DNA of 64,000 bases, taken from positions 235,706 to 299,705 of the forward strand of contig CALVNF010000001.1 in NCBI GenBank assembly GCA_944349595.1, written 5' to 3'. The position numbers and the translations under genes were made by a program. Numbering within the stretch: position 1 is the stretch's first letter; every line of letters starts with the position of its first letter. This DNA comes from an uncultured Bacilli bacterium (GTDB lineage Bacteria > Bacillota_I > Bacilli_A > RFN20 > CAG-826). The notes beneath the pieces are model-generated. The model worked only from the letters and a program-made list of their open reading frames with translations, had not been told where the DNA came from and ran no database searches. Below are positions 16,683 through 25,262 of this stretch, in pieces.

Positions 16683-19324
16683 TTAAGTTTGCGTTAATTG
16701 GAAATCAAAATAGCGGTAAAACCACATTATTTAATGCTTTAACTGGATCAAATGCTCAGGTTGGAAACTGGCCTGGAGTAACAGTTGAGAAAAAAGAAGG
16801 TATATATCATTATAAAAATAATGAAACTGGTGTTGAAAATTTAAAAGTAACCGTGGTAGATTTACCAGGTATTTATTCTTTAAGTCCATATTCACCAGAA
16901 GAAATAGTTTCAAGAAACTTTTTAATTGATGAGCATCCAGATGTTTGTATAAATATTGTCGATGCAACAAATTTAGAAAGAAATTTATATTTAACAACTC
17001 AAGTCTTAGAAATTGATGTTCCAGTTGTTGTTGCATTAAATATGATTGATGCTGCATATAAAAAAGGAATTGAAATTGATACAGAGAAGTTGTCAAAATT
17101 ATTGGGCGTTCCTGTTATTGCAATTTCAGCATTAAGAAATACTAATATTGATGAATTAATGTTAATTGCTTATAAAGCATCATTAAATCGTAGAAAAGGA
17201 AAAAGTGTCATTGAAAAAGATCCTTCTTTATCTGATTTATATAAAAAATCTTGTGAAATTTTATCAAAACAAAATGGTGAAATTACTTCTCTTTCATATC
17301 ATGCTGTTAAATTATTAGAGGGAGATGAAGAAGAAGTTAAATTTCATCCAGATGTCGAAAAGCAAATTAAAGAAATAAGAGAAAAAGAACCATTAGATAT
17401 TTTTGATGGTGATTATCAAGGGAAAGTTGCCGATGCAAGATATCGATTTATTACTAACAATATTGATAAAATCATTGTTCGTAAATTAAATGATAAAAAA
17501 TTGGCAGCCATTGAATATGAAGAAGAAATCAGAAAAGAAAGAACTTCATATCAAAAAAATCTTGATGAGAAGAAAGATAAACTTAAAAAATTCAAAAAAC
17601 GAATTAAAGATATAAAAACTAATAAAAATTTAAATTTAGAAGTTAAAAAATCAGAAATTTTAAAAGTTAAAAAAGAAAAAGAACAATATTTAAAAGATAT
17701 TAATGAAAAATTAAAAATTCAAAAGAAATATATTTGGAAAAATACTTCTATTTCAGAAAAAATTGACTCAGTTTTGACTTCTAAAATTTGGGGCATACCA
17801 ATTTTCATTGTAATTATGTTCTTAGTCTTCCATTTAACTTTTGGAGATGACTTCTTATATTTAGGAGCAATAATTCAAGCTGCAACGGGAAGTAGTGAAA
17901 ACTTTGGCACTATTGTATTAAATTCAGTTGCTGGAAATGAAATTGGACAGGCGTGGCTGAGTGTTTTATTTGGCTCTGGATTAAATTGTCCTGGAACGAT
18001 GCTCCAAGTAATTGTTGAAAATTTAACTGGCGATGTATCTGGCGTTGCTTTGGGACTTGGATATGCAATGCAAGGACTAACTGCAGAATGGCAATGGCTT
18101 GATAGTTTAATTTTAGATGGACTTTGGAATGGGTTATCAATGGTATTATCATTTGTTCCTCAAATTATGGTCTTGTTCTTATTTATTACTATTTTAGAAG
18201 ATTCTGGATACATGGCAAGAGCAGCGTTTATAATGGATCGAGCATTTAGAAAATTAGGTCTATCAGGTAAAGCATTCATGCCATTAATTATGTGCTTTGG
18301 ATGTGCTGTTCCTGGAATTTATGCAACAAAAGCTCTTGAAACTGAAAGAGAAAGAAAAGTTACAATAATGTTGACACCATTCTTCTCTTGCGGTGCAAAA
18401 TTAGAAATTTGGTTAGCTTTTGCAGCAGTTTTATTTGCTGGAGCTTATGGATCATTAATTATTTTTGGAATATATTTAATTGGAATTGTTGTTGCATTCT
18501 TAGTTGCAATCTTATTAAAACTTACAAAATATAAACCAAAAGCTAGTCCATTTTTAATGGAACTTCCTGATTATCACTTCCCAAGACCTAAATCAATTGG
18601 TGTCCATCTTTGGGAAAAATTAAAACATTATATTTATAAAGCGGCTACAATTATTACAACATCAATTATAGTTATCTGGATTTTACAACATTTAACATTT
18701 AACTTTGATTATATTCCAGATCCAGGAACAGAATTAGCTGCAACTTCAATTTATACAATTGAAGATTCAATATTAGGCGTTTTATCTAATTATGTAAGAT
18801 ATATCTTCTATCCAACTGGTTTTGGAGATTATGTTGTAACACTTTCTCAAACTGGTGACATCTTACATTTAGGTGGCGGTAGTGCAAGTGAAATTGCAGA
18901 AGGTGCAAAATCAGTTCAATTAGGTGGATATTTCATTATTGCTTGCTTCTCTGGATTAATTGCAAAAGAAAATGTTCCTGCATCACTTGCTTCAGTTAGT
19001 GTTGCTGCTGGATTTTCAAGTGAAACCGGAATCATTGATGCATTAGCATTAGATCCTACCGTAACATTCTCATTCATGGTATTTAATTTATTAAGTATTC
19101 CATGTATGGCTGCTGTTAGTGCTGCAAAATCTGAATTAACAAATAATAAAGACTTTATATTTGCACTTGTGTTATGGTTCTTAATTGCATTTATTTGTGC
19201 AGCATTTATAAATGTTTACAAATTTGGTTTAACAATTCTTGGAATGTTAATATTAATTCTTGGAGTTAAATACTTAATCAAATATCTTCGTAGACAAAAA
19301 ACTAATGAAAAAATAACTTCTTAA
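16679..19324 (+). CDS. feoB: Ferrous iron transporter FeoB with coiled-coil insertion
   Basis: Membrane Fe2+ transporter with a cytosolic G domain (881 aa, versus about 650-770 in many bacteria). G1 is GNQNSGKTTLFN (8-19), then the switch region VGNWPGVTVEKKEG, G3 DLPG (61-64) and G4 NMID (121-124). ADARY (251-255) starts the linker. Between about 270 and 350 lies a Lys/Glu-rich coiled coil absent from ordinary FeoB, before SISEKIDSVLT and the first TM segment. The gate motifs CFGCAVPGIYATKAL and FFSCGAKLEIW are present. It is followed by a strong terminator. The insertion may contact a partner or regulate the G domain. Confidence 0.95.
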   Translation: MIKFALIGNQNSGKTTLFNALTGSNAQVGNWPGVTVEKKEGIYHYKNNETGVENLKVTVVDLPGIYSLSPYSPEEIVSRNFLIDEHPDVCINIVDATNLERNLYLTTQVLEIDVPVVVALNMIDAAYKKGIEIDTEKLSKLLGVPVIAISALRNTNIDELMLIAYKASLNRRKGKSVIEKDPSLSDLYKKSCEILSKQNGEITSLSYHAVKLLEGDEEEVKFHPDVEKQIKEIREKEPLDIFDGDYQGKVADARYRFITNNIDKIIVRKLNDKKLAAIEYEEEIRKERTSYQKNLDEKKDKLKKFKKRIKDIKTNKNLNLEVKKSEILKVKKEKEQYLKDINEKLKIQKKYIWKNTSISEKIDSVLTSKIWGIPIFIVIMFLVFHLTFGDDFLYLGAIIQAATGSSENFGTIVLNSVAGNEIGQAWLSVLFGSGLNCPGTMLQVIVENLTGDVSGVALGLGYAMQGLTAEWQWLDSLILDGLWNGLSMVLSFVPQIMVLFLFITILEDSGYMARAAFIMDRAFRKLGLSGKAFMPLIMCFGCAVPGIYATKALETERERKVTIMLTPFFSCGAKLEIWLAFAAVLFAGAYGSLIIFGIYLIGIVVAFLVAILLKLTKYKPKASPFLMELPDYHFPRPKSIGVHLWEKLKHYIYKAATIITTSIIVIWILQHLTFNFDYIPDPGTELAATSIYTIEDSILGVLSNYVRYIFYPTGFGDYVVTLSQTGDILHLGGGSASEIAEGAKSVQLGGYFIIACFSGLIAKENVPASLASVSVAAGFSSETGIIDALALDPTVTFSFMVFNLLSIPCMAAVSAAKSELTNNKDFIFALVLWFLIAFICAAFINVYKFGLTILGMLILILGVKYLIKYLRRQKTNEKITS

Positions 19325-19348
19325 AAATAAATTCCTAATATCTCTCTG

Positions 19349-19378
19349 GCACATCCAATTAATTGGATGTGCTTTTTT
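19349..19378 (+). terminator. feoAB terminator
   Basis: GCACATCCAATT directly meets AATTGGATGTGC (19349-19372), followed by six T. It lies 24 nt after feoB. Confidence 0.85.
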
Positions 19379-19428
19379 AATTATTTAATAATAAATAATT
19401 ACTTTTTAATGATTTTATATTTAATATT

Positions 19429-19437
19429 TGATATACT
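19429..19437 (+). promoter_or_regulatory. Extended -10 promoter of the P-type ATPase gene
   Basis: TGATATACT fits an extended -10 (TGn plus TATACT) about 60 nt before the ATG. No good -35 is visible, as is common for extended -10 promoters. Confidence 0.4.
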
Positions 19438-19496
19438 TTAAAAGCAGTGAAATTTTCACTTTGACGGATTTTTATAACAAAAAATTAGGAGTTTAA

Positions 19497-22358
19497 ATGA
19501 AAAAGAAAAACACATTACAGAATTTTAAAAAGGATGATGTTAAATTTGAAACAAAGTCCAAAAAAGAAGTTTTAGAATACTTCAAAAGTGATGAACAAAC
19601 TGGTTTATCTGATCAAGAAGTTTCTAAAAGACAACAAGAATATGGTTTAAATAAATTAAATGAAAAAAAGAAAAAGACAATTATTGGAATGTTTTTTGCT
19701 CAATTAAATGATCCAATGATTTATATTTTAATTGTTGCAGCAATTATTTCATTTTTAGTTTCATTTATTGATACATCAGTGCCAGGTCAAATTGGCTGGT
19801 CAACTGCTAATATTGACTACATCGAACCAATTGTAATTTTAGTTGTTGTTTTATTAAATGGCACAATTGGAACATTTCAAGAACATAAAGCTGAAAAATC
19901 TCTTGAAGCTTTGAAAAAAATGACTGCACCAACCAGTGTTGTTAGAAGAAATGGTCAAATTCTTACAATTCCAGCTGCTGAATTAGTTCCTGGCGATATT
20001 GTTATTTTAGAAGAAGGAAGTCAAGTTCCAGCTGATGTTAGATTATTAAAATCAGTTAATATGAAATTAGATGAATCTAGTTTAACTGGTGAGTCAACTC
20101 CAGTTGAAAAAGATTCTGACAAAGTTTTTGAAGGTGAAGTTCCATTAGGTGATAAAGCAAATTATGCCTTTATGTCCACTCCAGTTGTTTATGGACATGG
20201 TGAAGCAATTGTTGTTGCAACTGGAATGAATACTGAAATTGGAAGAATTGCTAATATGCTTCAAAATGAGGAAGATGATTCAACTCCACTTCAAAAGAAA
20301 TTAGCAACTTTATCTAAATTTTTAGGAATTATTGCTATTGTATTAGTTGTAATTTTCTTTGCAATTGCAGTTATTCAATCTTATTTACAAAGTAAAGATT
20401 TATTAAATACAATTATTACAATGTTTATCACAGCTATTTCATTAGCTGTTGCTGCCGTTCCAGAGGGTTTACCTGCCGTTGTTACAATTGTTTTAGCAAC
20501 TGGTGTTACAAGAATGTCAAAAGTTAATGTTAATGTTAAAAAATTGCCTTCTGTTGAAACTCTTGGTGCAGTAACAGTTGTTTGTAGTGATAAAACCGGC
20601 ACATTAACTCAAAATAAAATGACCGTTGTTAAGGCATATACACTTCATAAAGAATATGTTTTAGATAAATTTACTTCATATAATTCAAATGTTTTAATAG
20701 AACTTGCAAAAGGTATGTCATTATGTTCCAATGCAAGTATTGTTGGGGATAAATCATATGGTGATCCAACTGAAGTTGCATTAGTTGAATTTTCAAATCT
20801 ATTAGGTAATTTTAAAGAAGATTTAGAAAATACAAACCCAAGAACTGGTGAGCTTCCATTTGATTCCGTTAGAAAAATGATGTCGGTTCAAGTTGAAGCT
20901 CAAGATGGAAGTAAAGTTAATTATACAAAAGGAGCATTAGACCAAATTTTAAAATACACAAATAAAATATATGATAATGGTGTAATTAGAGATATTAATC
21001 AAGCTGATATTGAAGAAATTTTAGCTGAATCTAAAAAAATGTCAGCTGATGCTCTTAGAGTTTTAGCTCTTGCAATTTCTTATAGTGAACAATTAGAAGA
21101 AAAGAATTTAATTTTCTATGGAATTGTTGGAATGGTTGATCCTCCAAGAAAAGAAGCAAAACATGCTGTTGCAGAATTTAAAAGAGCTGGTATTGTCACG
21201 GTTATGATTACTGGCGACCATAAAGATACTGCATTTGCAATTGCAAAAGAATTAGGTATTGTTAGTAATATTAGTCAATGTATGTCTGGTAGCGAAATTG
21301 ACGAATTAACACCAGAACAATTACAAGAAAAAGTTAAAGAATGTCGAGTATTTGCTCGTGTTTCTCCAGAAAATAAAGTCTCAATTGTTAAAGCCTTTAA
21401 AGCAAATGGAAATATCGCAGCAATGACTGGAGACGGTGTTAATGATGCTCCAAGTTTAAAGGCAGCAGATATTGGAATTGCAATGGGTATTACTGGTACT
21501 GATGTTGCAAAAGGCGCTGCTGATATGGTTTTAAATGATGACAATTTTGCATCAATTGAAAAAGCTGTTGAAGAAGGAAGAGGAATTTATTCAAATATTA
21601 GAAAGACTGTATTATTCTTATTATCATCTAATATTGGTGAAGTCTTATGTATGTTGATTGCTGTTTGTTTAGGTCTTCCAACTCCATTAGCTGCTATTCA
21701 TATTTTATTTGTTAATTTAATTACTGATTCAATTCCTGCAATTGCTTTAGGTAGTGATCCAAAGGATCCAAATATTATGAGTGAAAAACCTCGTGATCCA
21801 AAAGAAAGTTTATTTGCTCGAGGTGGTATATTTACCCTTGTTGTCTATGGTTTAATTATTGGTTTAATTACTTTAGCTGCATTCTTGTATCATCCAGTTT
21901 TGGAAGTTGGATTTGATTTAAATGCAATTATTAATGCATTAAATAATAATGAATATTTATTATTACAATCTGAAACTTGCGCATTTATTGTTCTTGGTTT
22001 ATCTCAATTATTCCATATGCTTGGAATGTCAGATATTAATAAATCATTTATTCATGTCTTCCAAAAGAAAAATTGGTGGTTTGTCTTAGCATTTATAATT
22101 GGTTTTGGTTTTACAGTTGCAATGACTGAAATTGATGCAGTTGCAAATGTATTTGGTTGTACAACAATTGATTGGCAACATTGGTTAGCATTAACCGCAA
22201 TTTCAATGATTCCTCTTGTAATTCATGAAATTATTGTTGGAATTAAGTATTTTATAAATCATGCAAAAGGTTCATTATTTTATAAAGTATTTGTTTTATG
22301 TGGAATCTTTGTTTTATTAGTAATTGTTGTCTTAATTATTATTGGTTATTGTTTATAA
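19497..22358 (+). CDS. Calcium-translocating P-type ATPase (P2A, SERCA/PMR1-like)
   Basis: 953-residue cation pump that exports Ca2+ using ATP. The actuator loop is LTGESTPVEK, the phosphorylation site is CSDKTGTLTQNKMT (Asp), the hinge is TGDGVNDAPSLKAADIG, and MVDPPRKE is present. Ion-site residues resemble SERCA: VPEGLPA in M4, SSNIGEVLCM in M5 (Asn and Glu of site I) and NLITDSIPA in M6 (Asn, Thr, Asp). Both Ca2+ sites may therefore be present. N- and C-terminal TM bundles flank the cytosolic domains. SD TTAGGAG precedes ATG. Single gene bounded by terminators. Confidence 0.93.
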   Translation: MKKKNTLQNFKKDDVKFETKSKKEVLEYFKSDEQTGLSDQEVSKRQQEYGLNKLNEKKKKTIIGMFFAQLNDPMIYILIVAAIISFLVSFIDTSVPGQIGWSTANIDYIEPIVILVVVLLNGTIGTFQEHKAEKSLEALKKMTAPTSVVRRNGQILTIPAAELVPGDIVILEEGSQVPADVRLLKSVNMKLDESSLTGESTPVEKDSDKVFEGEVPLGDKANYAFMSTPVVYGHGEAIVVATGMNTEIGRIANMLQNEEDDSTPLQKKLATLSKFLGIIAIVLVVIFFAIAVIQSYLQSKDLLNTIITMFITAISLAVAAVPEGLPAVVTIVLATGVTRMSKVNVNVKKLPSVETLGAVTVVCSDKTGTLTQNKMTVVKAYTLHKEYVLDKFTSYNSNVLIELAKGMSLCSNASIVGDKSYGDPTEVALVEFSNLLGNFKEDLENTNPRTGELPFDSVRKMMSVQVEAQDGSKVNYTKGALDQILKYTNKIYDNGVIRDINQADIEEILAESKKMSADALRVLALAISYSEQLEEKNLIFYGIVGMVDPPRKEAKHAVAEFKRAGIVTVMITGDHKDTAFAIAKELGIVSNISQCMSGSEIDELTPEQLQEKVKECRVFARVSPENKVSIVKAFKANGNIAAMTGDGVNDAPSLKAADIGIAMGITGTDVAKGAADMVLNDDNFASIEKAVEEGRGIYSNIRKTVLFLLSSNIGEVLCMLIAVCLGLPTPLAAIHILFVNLITDSIPAIALGSDPKDPNIMSEKPRDPKESLFARGGIFTLVVYGLIIGLITLAAFLYHPVLEVGFDLNAIINALNNNEYLLLQSETCAFIVLGLSQLFHMLGMSDINKSFIHVFQKKNWWFVLAFIIGFGFTVAMTEIDAVANVFGCTTIDWQHWLALTAISMIPLVIHEIIVGIKYFINHAKGSLFYKVFVLCGIFVLLVIVVLIIIGYCL

Positions 22359-22385
22359 AAAATTAACTCAATATTTTAAAAAATT

Positions 22386-22416
22386 ATGGCAAATCTTAAT
22401 GATTTGCCATTTTTTT
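22386..22416 (+). terminator. P-type ATPase terminator
   Basis: ATGGCAAATC (22386-22395), loop TTAAT and GATTTGCCAT (22401-22410), followed by six T. Confidence 0.88.
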
Positions 22417-22485
22417 ATATAATAATTTTTGTATTTTATTAATGAAAAATAAAAAATAATATATAATTATTTAAAGGAGAATTTT

Positions 22486-22740
22486 ATGGAAGAAGTTAAA
22501 GCAAAAAAACCTAGTGAATTAAAGTCTAAAGTATCTGAAGAAAAAAAGCCAATTGGAAGATATCATATCTCCCAAGACAAAGAAAAAAATAAATGGCGAG
22601 TTAAATTGGCTGGTTCTGATAAGGTCATTAAATTATTTAACACTCAAAAAGAAGCAATTGAATATGTTAAAAATTTAACTGGCAATAATGAACGAGGATT
22701 TGTAGTTCATTCTAAAAAAGGTAAGATTAGAAAAATTTAA
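22486..22740 (+). CDS. DUF2188 domain protein
   Basis: 84 residues with a Lys-rich N-terminal tail (about 25 residues) and then the DUF2188 pattern: RYHISQD, W-x-V-K, a K-L-F-N-T-Q-K-E-A-I helix, and the ending FVVHSKKGKIRKI. The function is unknown; DUF2188 proteins are small basic proteins, perhaps nucleic-acid or ribosome associated. SD AAAGGAG. The next gene begins 3 nt after the stop. Confidence 0.82.
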   Translation: MEEVKAKKPSELKSKVSEEKKPIGRYHISQDKEKNKWRVKLAGSDKVIKLFNTQKEAIEYVKNLTGNNERGFVVHSKKGKIRKI

Positions 22741-22743
22741 TCT

Positions 22744-23385
22744 ATGTACAAATATATAATATTTGATTTTAATGGGACATTACTAGATGATGTTATTATT
22801 TCTCTTGACGCTTTAAATTTCTGCTACAACAAATACATCGACAAAAATAATAAAATTTCCTTAAAAGATTATTTAGATAAATTTTCATTTCCAGTTGGAA
22901 AATATTATGAAAGTTTAGGTTTTGATTTTAATAAAATTAATTATGACTTAGTTGCCAATGATTTTATTGATTATTACACATCAAGATTTAAAGAAAATAA
23001 ATTATATCCAGAAGTTAAAGATGTTTTAAATAAATTAAAAAAAGAAAATTATAAATTAATTATTTTAACGGCATCTTATATTAAATTAATTGAAAAACAA
23101 TTAAAATATTACCAAATTGAAGATTATTTTGATTATTTATTAGCTCAAAAAAATAAATATGCTGAATCTAAAGTTAAAATGGCTTTAGATTTCTTTAAAG
23201 AAAAAAATATTAATCCAAATCAATGTCTTTATATTGGAGATACACTTCATGATATCGAAGTTGCAAAAGAAATTGGAGTTAAAATTATTTCGTTTTCAAA
23301 AGGTCATAATTCTAAAGAATTACTAGAAACTAAAAATAATAATGTAATTGATAATTTAATGGATATTTTTAAATATCTAAAATGA
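22744..23385 (+). CDS. HAD-superfamily phosphatase (phosphoglycolate-phosphatase-like)
   Basis: 213-residue HAD hydrolase with FDFNGTLLDD, where the second motif Asp is Asn (D-x-N instead of D-x-D), a four-helix cap, LTAS as motif II, and GDTLHDIEVAKEIG as motif IV. The D-x-N variant occurs in some HAD phosphatases but could reduce activity. It starts 3 nt after the DUF2188 stop without an SD, so coupling is likely. The substrate is unknown. Confidence 0.86.
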   Translation: MYKYIIFDFNGTLLDDVIISLDALNFCYNKYIDKNNKISLKDYLDKFSFPVGKYYESLGFDFNKINYDLVANDFIDYYTSRFKENKLYPEVKDVLNKLKKENYKLIILTASYIKLIEKQLKYYQIEDYFDYLLAQKNKYAESKVKMALDFFKEKNINPNQCLYIGDTLHDIEVAKEIGVKIISFSKGHNSKELLETKNNNVIDNLMDIFKYLK

Positions 23386-23397
23386 TAAAATATTAAT

Positions 23398-24933
23398 ATG
23401 TTTAGACGATTTCTAACATTTATTACTTCAAGATTTTTTTTATTAGCATTATTGCTATCATCTCAACTTGCAATAATTGTTGTTTTATGTGTTGGAATTG
23501 TTTCAAGTGAATATGGTTTTTATTATTTAATTGGTGCGTGGGTTTTAAATATTCCTGTATTAATTTTTATTATTAATTCCAAAGCAAATGATACTTATAA
23601 AATTACTTGGATGCTTTTAGTTGCTTGTATTCCAGTTGCAGGTATTATTTTTTATTTATTATTTGCCAATAAAAGAGATAATAAAAGACAAAGAAGAAAA
23701 ATTGGAAGTTATAATAAATTAATTAACAAATATACTCCAAAAACAAATGATTTAGAACAAATTAAAAACATAGATATTGATGCATATCAATATGCAAATG
23801 TAATTGTAAATAAAAATCACTTATACCCATATCTAGGAAATAAAACTAAATATTTTAAATTCGGACAAGAAGCTTGGCCATTTATGTTAGAAGATTTAAA
23901 AAACGCTCAAAAATATATATTTTTAGAATATTTTATTATAGAAAATGGTCAATTCTGGGATTCAATTTTAGAAATTTTAAAACAAAAAGTTAAAAGTGGT
24001 ATTGAAGTTAGAGTTCTTTATGATGATTTTGGATGTATGAGTAAAGTTCCATATTCATTTAACAAACAATTAGAAAAATGTGGGATCAAATGCAAAGTTT
24101 TTAATCGATATTTACCATTTATTGATGTAAAAATGAATTGTCGAGATCATCGAAAAATTTTAATTATCGATGGAAAAATTTCTTATACGGGTGGAATTAA
24201 TTTAGCAGATGAATATGTCAATTTAAAAACTAGATTTGGAATTTGGAGAGATAATTGTATAAGAGTTGAAGGTCCTGCTACGTATGGTTTTCTTCAATTA
24301 TTTTTAACTAATTGGGATTTAGTAAATAAAATAGAAGAAGATTTTACAAAATTTAAATATGATTTTAAAAAATTAAATAATCAAGATTCTTATGTACTAC
24401 CTTATGGTGATGTTCCGTTTGACTATGAATCAATTTCAGAACATACTTATTTAAATATAATTAATGGAGCAAAAAAATATTTATATATTTCAACTCCATA
24501 TTTAATTTTAACTGAATCTTTACAACACTCTTTAATAAATGCCAAAAGAAAAGGTGTCGATGTAAGAATTGTAATTCCAGGAATTCCAGATAAAAAGATA
24601 ACTTATCAATTAACAAAATCAAATTGTTATAACTTAATTTTGGCGGGTATTAATATTTATATTTATACTCCAGGATTTAATCATGCAAAAACATTTTTAG
24701 CAGATGATAAATTTGCAACTGTTGGTACAATTAATTTAGATTTAAGAAGTATGTTTTTACATTATGAAAATAATATTTTACTTTTTAATAATGAATGTAT
24801 TAAAGATATAAAACTAGATTTTGAAGATATGTTTAAAAATTCAAAATTGTATAATAAAGACCAAATTTTAAAAATTGGAATATTTAAGAAAATTTGGTGG
24901 GCTTTATTAAAGTGTTTTTCAGCGATGTTTTAA
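23398..24933 (+). CDS. cls: Cardiolipin synthase (phospholipase D family)
   Basis: Makes cardiolipin from two phosphatidylglycerols at the membrane. 511 aa. Two N-terminal TM helices (about 12-34 and 42-60) and a third near 69-89, then two PLD HKD motifs: H251-R-K-ILIID with GGINLADEY, and H429-A-K-TFLAD with GTINLDLRS. The length and order fit bacterial ClsA. No SD is present. An extended -10 TGATAAAAT (23383-23391) ends 7 nt before the ATG, which suggests a leaderless mRNA. Confidence 0.93.
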   Translation: MFRRFLTFITSRFFLLALLLSSQLAIIVVLCVGIVSSEYGFYYLIGAWVLNIPVLIFIINSKANDTYKITWMLLVACIPVAGIIFYLLFANKRDNKRQRRKIGSYNKLINKYTPKTNDLEQIKNIDIDAYQYANVIVNKNHLYPYLGNKTKYFKFGQEAWPFMLEDLKNAQKYIFLEYFIIENGQFWDSILEILKQKVKSGIEVRVLYDDFGCMSKVPYSFNKQLEKCGIKCKVFNRYLPFIDVKMNCRDHRKILIIDGKISYTGGINLADEYVNLKTRFGIWRDNCIRVEGPATYGFLQLFLTNWDLVNKIEEDFTKFKYDFKKLNNQDSYVLPYGDVPFDYESISEHTYLNIINGAKKYLYISTPYLILTESLQHSLINAKRKGVDVRIVIPGIPDKKITYQLTKSNCYNLILAGINIYIYTPGFNHAKTFLADDKFATVGTINLDLRSMFLHYENNILLFNNECIKDIKLDFEDMFKNSKLYNKDQILKIGIFKKIWWALLKCFSAMF

Positions 24934-24963
24934 TTTATTTAAAAAATTTGATAAAATATTTCC

Positions 24964-25197
24964 ATGCCAGTAATTAGAGTAGATAAAGAGAAAAAAGAAG
25001 AAAAGAAACCGATAAATCCTGTTTTAAGAGAAAAAGCTGAAAATGAAAAACGAAAACAAGATATTATCAAAAAACAAAAGAAAGAAAAAAGATTATTTAC
25101 AATTCTTTATATTGTAGGTGCTTTAATATTTTTCGGATTAGCTTTAGTAATAATTTGTGCAATAAATTATGCTCAAACAGGCATTTTTGGCTTTTAA
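24964..25197 (+). CDS. Small single-TM protein with charged N-terminus, unknown
   Basis: 77 residues. Residues 1-43 are mostly Lys and Glu (likely helical and cytosolic), one TM helix spans about 45-68, and a short tail follows. I do not recognise it. Like cls it has no SD and carries an extended -10 TGATAAAAT (24949-24957) ending 7 nt before the ATG. The small size and organisation suggest a membrane accessory protein. Confidence 0.65.
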   Translation: MPVIRVDKEKKEEKKPINPVLREKAENEKRKQDIIKKQKKEKRLFTILYIVGALIFFGLALVIICAINYAQTGIFGF

Positions 25198-25231
25198 TAA
25201 ATAAAAAATATAACTAATATTATAAGAAAAG

Positions 25232-25262
25232 AAAAGGTTTGCTTTATAGCAAACCATTTTTC
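25232..25262. terminator. Bidirectional terminator, overlapping the typA stop codon
   Basis: GGTTTGC (25236-25242) and GCAAACC (25249-25255) with a 6-nt loop, A-rich on the left and T-rich on the right, works on both strands. The typA stop codon (TAA on the minus strand, 25246-25244) lies inside the loop. Confidence 0.8.
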
